Positions 17,437 through 26,103 of a DNA stretch of 64,000 nt are shown in pieces. Every line of letters starts with the position of its first letter. The stretch's first letter is position 1. This DNA is from Terriglobia bacterium (lineage in GTDB: Bacteria > Acidobacteriota > Terriglobia > Terriglobales > Acidobacteriaceae): positions 1 through 64,000 of the forward strand of contig JAVUPY010000073.1 in NCBI GenBank assembly GCA_032252755.1. The letters are read 5' to 3'. The position numbers and the translations under genes are program-made. The notes under the pieces were generated by a model. The model searched no databases. It had not been told where the DNA came from and saw nothing but the letters and a program-made list of their open reading frames with translations.

Positions 17437-18360
17437 TTACTCGGAAGTCATCGGAGATTCGGTCGTCGGAGCCACGCCTTCCGAGGCTTGTTCGGCGACG
17501 GGGACGCCGGCGTTGGCGGCTTCGGCGCCGGGTTCGAGGGTGGCGGGCTCGCCGCTGCCTTCGATGGGAGCCGATTCGGTTGCGGCCGGGGCGGCTTCGG
17601 GGGGAGATTGTGGGGTGAAGAGTTCGCCCTGGCCGTCGCTGGCGATCTTTTCGAACTCTTCCATGCTGGGCAGTTCGGAGACGTTGTCGAGTCCGAAGCG
17701 GAGCAGGAATTCCTTGGTCGTCTTGTAGAGGATAGGGCGTCCGATAACCTGCTTGCGACCGGCGGTGGTGATGAGTTTGCGGTCGAGCAGGGTACCGATC
17801 ACGCCGGCGGATTCGACGCCGCGGATTTCGCTGATTTCGGGGACCGTGACTGGCTGCTTGTATGCGATCACGGCGAGGGTTTCGAGGGCGGCGAGCGAGA
17901 GGCGGACGGGCGGCTTAAGGCTCTTGGCGAAGGCACGCACAACGTCGTGGTGCTCAGGCTTCGTCGACATGCGATAGCCACCGGCGACCTGGCGGATTTC
18001 CATGCCGCGATCGGCTGCGTCGTACTCAGCGATGAGAGCGTCGATGATTTCGCGAACCTTCCCTTTCACCCGTTGGTCTTCGGTGGGTTCCTTCTTCTCG
18101 CGCCTTTTCTTGGCAGGTTCGGGGACGGGGACTTCAGCCGTGGCATCGGGTTCGACGCTCTCGGCCGGTTCTGGAGAAGACTCTTGTTCCCCGACGGGTT
18201 CAGCCGGGATTTCTTCTGTCGGTTCGGTGGCGCCGGTGCGTGCGGCTTCGGCAGCTTCTTCGGCCAGCACCATGTCTTTGACGAGCGCGGTGATGTCGGC
18301 GAGAGAGATGGGTTCCTCGGCCGCGTAGATGATTGCTTCGATCTTTGCCTTCAGTGACAT
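17437..18360 (-). CDS. scpB: segregation and condensation protein B
   Basis: 307 residues. ScpB is a dimeric winged-helix partner of ScpA and SMC in chromosome condensation. The start MSLKAKIEAIIYAAEEPIS and the core LSLAALETLAVIAYKQPVTVPEISEIRGVE are diagnostic, as is GRPILYKTTKEFLLRFGL. Two features are unusual: an acidic/proline-rich insertion of about 70 residues (roughly 37-103) inside the first winged helix, and an Ala/Glu/Pro-rich C-terminal tail of about 65 residues. Both are probably disordered. It follows scpA by 93 bp. Confidence 0.93.
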   Translation of the reverse strand: MSLKAKIEAIIYAAEEPISLADITALVKDMVLAEEAAEAARTGATEPTEEIPAEPVGEQESSPEPAESVEPDATAEVPVPEPAKKRREKKEPTEDQRVKGKVREIIDALIAEYDAADRGMEIRQVAGGYRMSTKPEHHDVVRAFAKSLKPPVRLSLAALETLAVIAYKQPVTVPEISEIRGVESAGVIGTLLDRKLITTAGRKQVIGRPILYKTTKEFLLRFGLDNVSELPSMEEFEKIASDGQGELFTPQSPPEAAPAATESAPIEGSGEPATLEPGAEAANAGVPVAEQASEGVAPTTESPMTSE

Positions 18361-18377
18361 TCGAGTGATGTACCTCA

Positions 18378-18431
18378 GGGGCTAAAGCCCCCGCTATTCG
18401 CGCTACTTAACGGCACGGCTGAAGCCGTGCC
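18378..18431. repeat. two adjacent perfect hairpins between scpA and scpB
   Basis: GGGGCT-aa-AGCCCC (18378-18391) and GGCACGGCT-ga-AGCCGTGCC (18412-18431). The second has the architecture of 9175-9194. They lie in the 93-bp gap inside the scpA-scpB transcript. A degenerate relative (CCTCAGAGGC) is near 25172. Confidence 0.75.
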
Positions 18432-18453
18432 CCTTCAAAACACGGAGCCACTT

Positions 18454-19329
18454 CTAGCGCCAGTCGTCTTTGACGGTGCTGGTGTCACCGAGTACCGAGT
18501 CGAACATGGTGTGCTTTTTGAGCACGATGTCGCCGAAAGTTTTGTCCTGGCGTGCCAGGATCGCCTGCAGACGGATCAGTTCGAGCAGCGCGAGGAACGC
18601 GCAGATCAGGGCCTGGTGCGAGTGCAGGTTGCGCAAGAGTTGTCTCAAACGCACTGGGCGATCCTCGATCATCATGCGGCGACGGACGAATTCGATCATC
18701 TGGCCGACGGTGACGGTTTCTTCATTGACGTCGATCATCGGGCGAACCTTGGCGCGCTCGAGGATCTGCTGGAACGTTTTTACGAGATCGATGACATCGG
18801 CGGCCAGTTCGGGCTCTGTGCCCTCGGCGTCGCGAAATTCTTTCAGTGCCGGATTGCTCAGGACGGCATCTTCGATCTGCTGCTTTTGCAGGAGCATCTG
18901 CGCGGCGGTCTTGAAGCGTTCGTGCTCGAGCAGGCGATCGACGAGTTCGGTGCGCGGGTCTTCACCTGGTGACGCGTCGGGATCGCGCGGGAGCAGCATC
19001 TTCGACTTGATGTGGATGAGCAGCGAGGCCATGTAGATGAACTCGGCGGCGACATCGACGTCGAGCTGCTTCATGTTCTCGACGTAGTAGAGATACTGCG
19101 CGGTAATCTTCGCGATCGGGATGTCGTAGATGTCGATGTTCTGCTTGCGAACGAGGTCGAGCAGGAGGTCGAGCGGGCCGTCGTAAACTTGGCTGACGGT
19201 GACAGCGAACGGGAACGGCTCTTTCTCGTCGACAGGTTTCTTCGGAACCTGTGCCACGCCCGCCGGCGTTGGCGATGAGGTGGAGCTGTTCGCGGGCACT
19301 GAGTGCGTTGTGTTCTCGACTTCAGCCAC
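18454..19329 (-). CDS. scpA: segregation and condensation protein A
   Basis: 291 residues from a GTG whose first base is the last base of the trpS stop codon. ScpA is the kleisin that bridges SMC heads and binds ScpB. After a 30-residue low-complexity leader come the hallmark YDGPLDLLLDLVRKQNIDIYDIPI and FIYMASLLIHIKSKMLLP, with a C-terminal winged helix (LRNLHSHQALICAFLALLELIRL). The overlap indicates coupling to trpS. Confidence 0.94.
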   Translation of the reverse strand: MAEVENTTHSVPANSSTSSPTPAGVAQVPKKPVDEKEPFPFAVTVSQVYDGPLDLLLDLVRKQNIDIYDIPIAKITAQYLYYVENMKQLDVDVAAEFIYMASLLIHIKSKMLLPRDPDASPGEDPRTELVDRLLEHERFKTAAQMLLQKQQIEDAVLSNPALKEFRDAEGTEPELAADVIDLVKTFQQILERAKVRPMIDVNEETVTVGQMIEFVRRRMMIEDRPVRLRQLLRNLHSHQALICAFLALLELIRLQAILARQDKTFGDIVLKKHTMFDSVLGDTSTVKDDWR

Positions 19330-20444
19330 TACTTCGATCCCTCGGCAGAATTGACTTGGGGCGCCTCGTACTCGTGCGAGAGGTGGGCTGCCTTGCGCGC
19401 CAACTCCATGGTGTGCTCGGCGACGGTCCGGGCTTTCGCAGAGCCGGCCTCAAGGATATCCCAAACCAGCCTGGGTTTTTCCTCATAAGGACGGCGGCGT
19501 TCCTGGATGGGATTAAGGACCTTAAGCAAGTTGTCGGCAGCGCGGCTCTTGCACTCGATGCAGCCGATTCCGGCGCTGCGACAGCCTGCATTGACCCATT
19601 CGAGCGTGGCGGCGTCACTAAAAATCTTGTGGAGGTCGCCGACGGGGCAGACGTCGGGATTGCCGGGATCGGTGCGGCGGACGCGAGCGGGGTCGGTCAC
19701 CATTGTCTTCAATTTCTGGCGGACGACTGGTTCGGGATCACTCAGCAGGATGGAGTTGCCGTACGACTTCGACATCTTGCGGCCGTCGGTTCCGGGGAGC
19801 TTCGCGGCTGGTGTGAGCAGCGGCTGCGGCTCGGGGAAAACCTCCCGCGTGTTGATGGTGACCGATTCGGTCGCCGACTTGAAGGCGTGGCGCTGGATCG
19901 GCTGGTCGAGCGTGTAGAACTGGTTGAAGCGGCGCGCGACTTCGCGCGTGAGTTCGACGTGCGGGACCTGGTCCTCTCCGACGGGGACGAAATCAGCCTG
20001 GTAGATCAGGATGTCGGCGGATTGCAGCAGCGGGTAGCCGAGGAAGCCGTAGGTGCCGAGGTCCTTGTCCTTGATGTTCTCGCGCTGCTCTTTGTACGTG
20101 GGGACGCGTTCGAGCCAGCCGAGGGGCGTGACCATGCTGAAGAGCAGATGAAGCTCGGCGTGCTGCGGAACGTGCGACTGGATGAAGAGCGTCGACTTTT
20201 CGGGGTCGAGACCGGCGGCGAGAAAGTCAGTGACGATTTCGATGGAGCTTTGCTTGACGCGCGTGGTGTCGGCGTAGTCGGTGGTAAGCGCGTGCCAATC
20301 GGCAACGAAGTAGAAGCAGTCGAAATTTTCCTGCAGGCGAACCCAGTTCTGCAGGGCGCCGACGTAGTGGCCGAGGTGAAGCTTACCGGTGGGTCTCATG
20401 CCGCTGAGGATGCGGCCCTTGGTTTTTGGTTTCGAGACAGTCAT
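19329..20444 (-). CDS. trpS: tryptophanyl-tRNA synthetase
   Basis: 371 residues, class I synthetase. The HIGH-type signature is HLGH at 23-26, and KMSKS is at 223-227. GEDQVPHVELTREVARRFN is characteristic. It charges tRNA-Trp. Starts 4 bp after the site-2 protease gene and overlaps scpA by one base. This gene order (M50 protease, trpS, scpA, scpB) is common in Gram-positives and acidobacteria. Confidence 0.96.
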   Translation of the reverse strand: MTVSKPKTKGRILSGMRPTGKLHLGHYVGALQNWVRLQENFDCFYFVADWHALTTDYADTTRVKQSSIEIVTDFLAAGLDPEKSTLFIQSHVPQHAELHLLFSMVTPLGWLERVPTYKEQRENIKDKDLGTYGFLGYPLLQSADILIYQADFVPVGEDQVPHVELTREVARRFNQFYTLDQPIQRHAFKSATESVTINTREVFPEPQPLLTPAAKLPGTDGRKMSKSYGNSILLSDPEPVVRQKLKTMVTDPARVRRTDPGNPDVCPVGDLHKIFSDAATLEWVNAGCRSAGIGCIECKSRAADNLLKVLNPIQERRRPYEEKPRLVWDILEAGSAKARTVAEHTMELARKAAHLSHEYEAPQVNSAEGSK

Positions 20445-20448
20445 TTCA

Positions 20449-21108
20449 TTAAGAGCCTAACAAACGCTGGGCGGAAACGGCCACGAATTGCTGAGGAGGT
20501 CCGAGCAAAAGCCAGAGAAGCTTGTCGCCGAAGAACACGAGGACGAACAAACCCATAGTGCCAACGGTGTCGTAGGCGCGCAAGGCGGATCCGGAGAGCG
20601 CGTGGCGCAGAACGTGGCTGCCGTCCAGCGGGGGCAGCGGGATGAGGTTGAAGACGCCGAGCAGAACGTTAATCTCTGCCAGGTAGAAGAACATCATGGA
20701 GATAGGCGTCAGGACTGATTCGCCGCTTATGGCTGCAGTGGCACGGCCGATGATGCCGATAATGAACAGGACGATGAGGGCGAATATAACGACGAGGAAG
20801 TTGCTGACAGGACCGGCAACGGACGTGAGTATGTCGTCCACGACTACATTTTTGAAATTTCGCGGATTGACGGGGGTGGGCTTGGCCCATCCGATCATGG
20901 GAAAGCCGCTGACGAGCGCAATAATGGGAAGAACGATCGTGCCAATAATGTCGATGTGCTTGATGGGGTTGAGGGTCACCCGGCCCAACATCGCTGCCGT
21001 AGGATCGCCCCGCTTGGCTGCCATCCACGCGTGAGCCGATTCGTGCACGCTTATGGCGAACAGGAAAGCTACCGCCTCATAGGCATAATCGACGTAATGG
21101 GGGTTCAT
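20449..21108 (-). CDS. M50 site-2 protease family membrane protein
   Basis: 219 residues, an integral membrane zinc metalloprotease. HESAH at 22-26 is the zinc motif. The second motif NLIPLPPLDGSHVL supplies the Asp ligand near residue 165. Five to six hydrophobic segments are visible. It is the short, PDZ-less form often found upstream of trpS-scpA. Substrate unknown; relatives cleave membrane-bound regulators. Confidence 0.93.
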   Translation of the reverse strand: MNPHYVDYAYEAVAFLFAISVHESAHAWMAAKRGDPTAAMLGRVTLNPIKHIDIIGTIVLPIIALVSGFPMIGWAKPTPVNPRNFKNVVVDDILTSVAGPVSNFLVVIFALIVLFIIGIIGRATAAISGESVLTPISMMFFYLAEINVLLGVFNLIPLPPLDGSHVLRHALSGSALRAYDTVGTMGLFVLVFFGDKLLWLLLGPPQQFVAVSAQRLLGS

Positions 21109-21135
21109 GATTCTGGTTCTAGAGTAACAGAACTA

Positions 21136-21240
21136 AGCAATTAGCAATTAGCCATTAGCAACGGCAAAGGTGCGCTACGTTGGGCCGTCGCAAACCTAAA
21201 CCTCAGTGCTTGCTGCTTACAGGTAATGGCTAGTTGCTTA
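21136..21240. repeat. 7-bp AGCAATT repeat with inverted partner
   Basis: Three heptads AGCAATT, AGCAATT, AGCCATT (21136-21156). An inverted counterpart, TGGCTAGTTGCTTA, lies at 21227-21240 and includes the stop codon of the minus-strand gene ending at 21238. A fragment of the ACGGCAAAGG element sits between. Confidence 0.7.
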
Positions 21241-21825
21241 CTTTTGCGTGAGTGCCACCTGCGACTGCTGTACTACGGCGTTCTGGATGTTGTCGGGCAA
21301 GGAGAAGGTCGAGGTCATGCCGGCGTTCGGGTACTTGGGTTTGACGTAGTGCTGGATAAGATATTCAAGGGCAGCCTTGGGAATAGACACGCCATCGAGT
21401 TTTACTGTTTTAATCGTGACCGTACCCTGGCCGTTGGAGCCGCTGGCTTGAGCATCGGCCTCGACGTCGTGCGTGCCGGAGAAAAGGGCGGAGAAAATCG
21501 GATTGCCGCCGCCGTGGCCTTCGGACAAGTGGTCGAAGTCTACCTGTGAGGATGCGTGCACAGTGCCGGGGCTGAACTCGATTTTTACATCCGAGAGGCC
21601 CTTGGGGATATCGATGCCGCCTTCGCTGAGGTAAGCGTTCAGTTCATCCTGTGTAATCGTGGTTGTTTGCGGGTGCGACGGCGGATTCGAGGCGTTGCTC
21701 TCGATGGAGGCGACTTTTCTGTCCATGCTCAGATAAGCAGGGCTGTGACGGTCGGCCTGGGCGAGGAGGGCAAAGGTCGCCAGAACAATTAACGCAAGAA
21801 AGCAACGGTCGCGATTCGACATCAT
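21238..21825 (-). CDS. exported protein of unknown function
   Basis: 195 residues with an N-terminal hydrophobic signal (CFLALIVLATFALLAQA). The mature part contains a TITQDELNAYLS motif and beta-rich segments, KIEFSPGTVHASSQVDF and GTVTIKTVKLDGVSIPKAAL, a pattern resembling lipid-binding DUF2993/LmeA-like or AsmA-associated domains, although I cannot confirm it. It overlaps the AsmA gene by 4 bp (ATGA), so a joint envelope function is plausible. Confidence 0.8.
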   Translation of the reverse strand: MMSNRDRCFLALIVLATFALLAQADRHSPAYLSMDRKVASIESNASNPPSHPQTTTITQDELNAYLSEGGIDIPKGLSDVKIEFSPGTVHASSQVDFDHLSEGHGGGNPIFSALFSGTHDVEADAQASGSNGQGTVTIKTVKLDGVSIPKAALEYLIQHYVKPKYPNAGMTSTFSLPDNIQNAVVQQSQVALTQK

Positions 21826-24320
21826 CGATGCAGGGCAGCCTCGGCAGTCCGGGCAGCGGGAGTCGCGGTCACGCGCGGTTTCTCCAGGGTGCCAGTGACC
21901 TGATATGCGGTACCGTCGGCTCGAATGAACTCGAGTTGCAGGTCCTTCGTCGGCTGTACGGTTCCGCTAACCTCATAGATGCCGGAAACCGTCCGCATTT
22001 TGCTTGCAGAAACACGGAAACCTTCAGGGGACCATTCGCAGCTTCCGTCCCAGAGAGGAAACCGGACGGCGGGAGTGCGACCGTCTAAGGTGAGATGGCG
22101 GAGCGTGCCGTTGCGCCATTGGAACCGGCAGCCCCCCTTCGCGCTGGCGTACAGGTCCGAGGCCTGCCAACCCGACAGTTTGACTTCGTAGGTGCCGCTA
22201 ACCGTCCCTGTCCCCCACGAATCCTTCCCCAGAGCAGCCACATCGGCCAAAGAAACGCCGGAGACGGTCCCTGTGCCGCTGTAGCGTGGCTGGTCGCCAG
22301 TGAAGTCGGCGTTCCAGTTCCCAATATCCGTGCCCCCGAAGACATGGGCCTGAACATTCTTCAAGGCCAGCTTGCCATGATGCAGGTCGAAATTCATGCT
22401 GACCTTGTCGGCAGAAAGAGACTTGGCGACGAGATGCTTGATGGCGAGCGTGCCGTCGGCATCCCACGATGCAAGAACCGAGTGCTCGCCGCTGGTACCG
22501 AACAGTCGATACCACGGACGCTTTTTCAGGCGAGGATTCAGTAAGCGATTGACTTCGTCCAAGGTGATGTCGTCGGCCTGCAGGTCTACCTGGGAGACGC
22601 AGGGCTGGTCGTCTTCACAGTGCCGCGGAAAGGTAGCGGTTCCGGTGGCCTTCAGCGTGCCAAGCTCAGCATTCATTTTCCGCAGGGTGACCGTGTTCTG
22701 CTGAAGCAGGACGTCGGCGGAGGCGATCTTAACTGGGGCGGCGATGCCGGGAACCTCGGCGGTGAGGTTCTTCACCGCCATATTGCCGGTTGCGCTGGAT
22801 TGTACGAAGCCCCTCCACTCTCCGGCCAAATGTGCGTTCAGAGTTGCTGTGCCCTTCAACTGGATTCGAGGCACGCCGACGCCGGCGGTTCGGGCAAGAT
22901 TCAAGATACGAGCGACCTCTCCCTCACCGGTCACGGTGAAGTCATATCCCTCGCGGGAAAACCATCCAGAGGCAATCGCCGGTGTTGCGAGCCCAAGGGC
23001 GACGGCAAACGGTTCGACTTCGAGGCGGGGCTCGAAGGGAGTTTTCGATTTCTTCTTTGGTGGTTCGGCGGTTGCCAGTTGAATCTTGCCGAGCGTGAGA
23101 TCGGAGTTGAGGAGCGATGATTTTAGAACGAAACCTGTGGTCTCGCCTGCGCCGGTGAGTACAGGCTGTGGGGAGTTGGCATCCCTGCTGAGTTCGAACT
23201 TCCCGGATACGAGACCGTCAGCAGTGAGGTCGTTGGGAAGGTCGCGCTTAGCATGACGAGCTACGGACGTCACCCAGTTCATGGGGACTTTGTCGGCATC
23301 GAGTGCGACGGCATAAGAATCGGCTTTCCACCCCTGCATTGAGCCTTGCAGAGTGACGTTACCGTCGCCGGTTGGAATCACGCATTGGACATTGTCGACG
23401 GATTGGCGGATGCTGCTGAGCTGCCCTGTGCAGCGCGAATGAAGGTTGAGCGCTTCGCCTTGCATGATGTCGTACCGGCGGAAATCCTGAAGCGAAGTGT
23501 CGGTGACAAAATTGAGATCGGCAGGGGTTCCGGTCAGGTGGCCGGAGAGGTCGAGTGCTCCGCGCCAGCCGCGGTCCCGGCCGAAGATGAGCCGGGTTAG
23601 CTGGCCAAGCTGGCTGCGCTCGACCCCGACGCTCATGTCGACTTGGGTGTCCCGCAACCGGTCGGCGCGGCGAAGAGTGCCCTCGGCGCGAACGAGGCCG
23701 GTATCGGCTACGGGAATGTCAGTGCGTACGGGCTTTGCTTCCAGGCGCAGGCGCAGTTCGTTCTCGCCGGGACTCCAGACGGAAAATTTCGCTTCGGTAA
23801 AGGCGAAGACCTGCTTTTCAAGGCCGTACTTGAAATTAATCCGGCCATCGCTGGCTTCTATATACGGAAAACGCGGACGCGACTGGGGTCGGATGGCGGT
23901 CGTCGGGGCGGCAGCGGTTTTCGACGCGTGATAGAGAAGCGACTCGACGTTCCAGTTGCCGTCGTTCAGCCGAACGAGGTTAAGACTGGGATAGCTGAGG
24001 CTGAGGCGTGCCAACTCCAGGCGTCCCCGCCAGAGGGAACTGATTCGGAGGTAGGCGGTAACCTGGTCGGCGCGAAGGATCGGCTCGGCGCTGTAGGCGG
24101 GATCGTCGCCGATAGTGAAGTTTTCGAGATCAAAGCCTGGCTGCGGGAGAAGGCGAAGGCTAATCGAGCCGAACGTGACGGGACGCTCGAGGGCGCGGCT
24201 CATGGCATCGGCAATGTAGGCGCGATAGCGTCCCAGGTTGACGAACGGGGGGAGCACCAAGGCGAGGAAAATCACCAGGATGATCAATCCCGGGATGTGC
24301 CGCCGAACTACCTTGGCCAT
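21822..24320 (-). CDS. AsmA family envelope protein
   Basis: 832 residues. One N-terminal membrane anchor (GLIILVIFLALVLPPFVNL, about 11-29) is followed by a long periplasmic beta-rich region with repeated glycine-containing strands, starting with the AsmA-like SRALERPVTFGSISLRLLPQPGFDLENFTIGDDPA. AsmA/TamB-like proteins are thought to form hydrophobic grooves moving lipids between membranes. It overlaps lepB upstream by one base and the small exported gene downstream by four. Confidence 0.9.
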   Translation of the reverse strand: MAKVVRRHIPGLIILVIFLALVLPPFVNLGRYRAYIADAMSRALERPVTFGSISLRLLPQPGFDLENFTIGDDPAYSAEPILRADQVTAYLRISSLWRGRLELARLSLSYPSLNLVRLNDGNWNVESLLYHASKTAAAPTTAIRPQSRPRFPYIEASDGRINFKYGLEKQVFAFTEAKFSVWSPGENELRLRLEAKPVRTDIPVADTGLVRAEGTLRRADRLRDTQVDMSVGVERSQLGQLTRLIFGRDRGWRGALDLSGHLTGTPADLNFVTDTSLQDFRRYDIMQGEALNLHSRCTGQLSSIRQSVDNVQCVIPTGDGNVTLQGSMQGWKADSYAVALDADKVPMNWVTSVARHAKRDLPNDLTADGLVSGKFELSRDANSPQPVLTGAGETTGFVLKSSLLNSDLTLGKIQLATAEPPKKKSKTPFEPRLEVEPFAVALGLATPAIASGWFSREGYDFTVTGEGEVARILNLARTAGVGVPRIQLKGTATLNAHLAGEWRGFVQSSATGNMAVKNLTAEVPGIAAPVKIASADVLLQQNTVTLRKMNAELGTLKATGTATFPRHCEDDQPCVSQVDLQADDITLDEVNRLLNPRLKKRPWYRLFGTSGEHSVLASWDADGTLAIKHLVAKSLSADKVSMNFDLHHGKLALKNVQAHVFGGTDIGNWNADFTGDQPRYSGTGTVSGVSLADVAALGKDSWGTGTVSGTYEVKLSGWQASDLYASAKGGCRFQWRNGTLRHLTLDGRTPAVRFPLWDGSCEWSPEGFRVSASKMRTVSGIYEVSGTVQPTKDLQLEFIRADGTAYQVTGTLEKPRVTATPAARTAEAALHR

Positions 24321-25129
24321 TAATGCACCACTCGGAACATCCGCGACCAGCGTGTCTGGTCAAAGAAATGGAAGATCACGTGGAACATGTATGAGACTCG
24401 GTCACCGAGAGAGGTTCGTTCGTATTGCCCGGCAGGCTCTTCAAACGACCAGTAGATGAACATGGGGCGTCCGATTATATTCGCCCGTGGAATGAATCCC
24501 CAGTAACGGCTATCGAGACTTACGTCGCGATTGTCACCCATTCCAAAGTACTCACCGGGCGGAACGACGAGATCGCCGCCCTCTAAGTGCGAGGGCATCG
24601 TGAGCTGCCACTCCGGCGTAACATCCATCCCCGGCTCTGGTGAGACCGCGGGAAAGTCATCGCGGTAGGGGATGATGTTCGGGTCGATGTGCCGAACGTA
24701 CTTCTCATCGAGGGGTTGGCCGTTCAGGTAAACGGTTTTGTTCTGAAGGTGAATGTGGTCTCCGGGAACGCCGATCACGCGTTTGACGACATAGAGGCCC
24801 GGAGTTGACGGCGAGAGGAAGACGACGATGTCGCCGCGCTTGGGATTGCGATAGGGGATCAGGTGGTCGATCCAGTGTGTCGGCGGAGCGAGGTTGACAC
24901 GGTCAACGAAGACGTGATCGCCGATAAGGAGCGTGTTCTCCATGGAACTGGAAGGAATCTCGAACGCCTGAAGGCAGAAGGTGATGATGAACAAGCCGAC
25001 AGCAAGCAGGGCAGCTATGGACTGGATAAACTCCGCCGTGGTTTCTTTCGGCTTGGGCGGCTTTTCCGGTTCGACTGCTTTCTGTTTGACCTTGGACTTC
25101 TTCTTCGGCTCGAGGATGTCTTTTGCCAC
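24320..25129 (-). CDS. lepB: type I signal peptidase (second of a tandem pair)
   Basis: 269 residues. A lysine-rich cytoplasmic leader is followed by one membrane segment (about 36-57). The catalytic dyad is Ser62 in IPSSSMENTLLIGD and Lys116 in YVVKRVIGVPGDH; GMGDNRDVSLDSRYWG is the box E motif. It removes signal peptides at the outer face of the inner membrane. It shares the same core as the paralogue 89 bp upstream, suggesting local duplication. Confidence 0.94.
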   Translation of the reverse strand: MAKDILEPKKKSKVKQKAVEPEKPPKPKETTAEFIQSIAALLAVGLFIITFCLQAFEIPSSSMENTLLIGDHVFVDRVNLAPPTHWIDHLIPYRNPKRGDIVVFLSPSTPGLYVVKRVIGVPGDHIHLQNKTVYLNGQPLDEKYVRHIDPNIIPYRDDFPAVSPEPGMDVTPEWQLTMPSHLEGGDLVVPPGEYFGMGDNRDVSLDSRYWGFIPRANIIGRPMFIYWSFEEPAGQYERTSLGDRVSYMFHVIFHFFDQTRWSRMFRVVH

Positions 25130-25218
25130 GTGCGGTCGTATTCTCCAGAGGGTCTAAAGTTTAACGGCGGAGGACCTCAGAGGCCAAAGCCTCGAACGAG
25201 TGCCCCCTAAGCGACAAG

Positions 25219-26103
25219 TTAGCGAACGAGAGTGAACATTCTGTGCCAGCGCATAGAATGCCAACCGCGCTCGATACGGGATATCAGACCTGCCAGTTTA
25301 TCATCTGCAGTGCCCTCATCCGTATACACATCGGCGGGATTGCGCTGGCGGACCGACCAGTAAATGAGAAGCGGGCGGCCGACGATGTTTTCGCGAGGAA
25401 CGAAGCCCCAGTAGCGGCTATCGTAGCTCTCGTCACGATTGTCTCCCATGGCGAAATAGCAGTTCCGCGGAACGATAAGTTGATGATCCTCGGTGAGGCG
25501 CAGCAACTCGCGGGCCCAGGCGCCACCAAGGTGCTCTGGCCCAAGGTCGCCGTTGGGAAAATCGTCGCGGAATGGAATGACAACGCTCTGGCTGTGAATG
25601 GCGTAGGGTTCGTTTAGCGGCTTGCCATTGACGAATACCTGCTTGTCAATGAGGCGGATGTGGTCGCCAGGGACTCCAATCACTCGCTTGACGAAGTGCT
25701 GCGAAGGGTTCACGGGATAACGGAAGACGATAATGTCGCCGCGCTTGATCTTCTGGTAAGGAATCAGCCAGTCCCAGATGCCGGCAGGACCGTAATGAGC
25801 CTTGTCGACCAGCAGGTAATCGCCGATGAGCAGCGTGTTCTCCATCGATTCCGAGGGAATCTGGAATGCCTGCACGATGAAGGTAATCACGAACACCGCG
25901 ATGATGACCGTCACGAGAAGGGACTGAACCGTGCCGACCCACCCGGTATCAGGTTCGTGGTTTCGGTCGGAGGCAGGAATGGGCGGGGGCTCGGTGACCG
26001 AAACCGGTGCGGCGGTTTCGGGTAGGGTCGGTGCTTCGACGTCGGCAGATGGGGATGCCGTCGGTTGCGTTTCCGGGGCGAATTGATTGCCGGTTTCGTT
26101 CAC
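25219..26103 (-). CDS. lepB: type I signal peptidase (first of a tandem pair)
   Basis: 294 residues. Acidic/proline-rich N-terminus of about 55 residues, then a membrane segment (about 62-80). Catalytic Ser86 in IPSESMENTLLIGD and Lys139 in HFVKRVIGVPGDH, with AMGDNRDESYDSRYWG. It overlaps the end of rnc by 4 bp, a common lepB-rnc arrangement. The N-terminal tails of the two LepB proteins differ completely (basic versus acidic) while the catalytic parts are close. Confidence 0.94.
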   Translation of the reverse strand: MNETGNQFAPETQPTASPSADVEAPTLPETAAPVSVTEPPPIPASDRNHEPDTGWVGTVQSLLVTVIIAVFVITFIVQAFQIPSESMENTLLIGDYLLVDKAHYGPAGIWDWLIPYQKIKRGDIIVFRYPVNPSQHFVKRVIGVPGDHIRLIDKQVFVNGKPLNEPYAIHSQSVVIPFRDDFPNGDLGPEHLGGAWARELLRLTEDHQLIVPRNCYFAMGDNRDESYDSRYWGFVPRENIVGRPLLIYWSVRQRNPADVYTDEGTADDKLAGLISRIERGWHSMRWHRMFTLVR

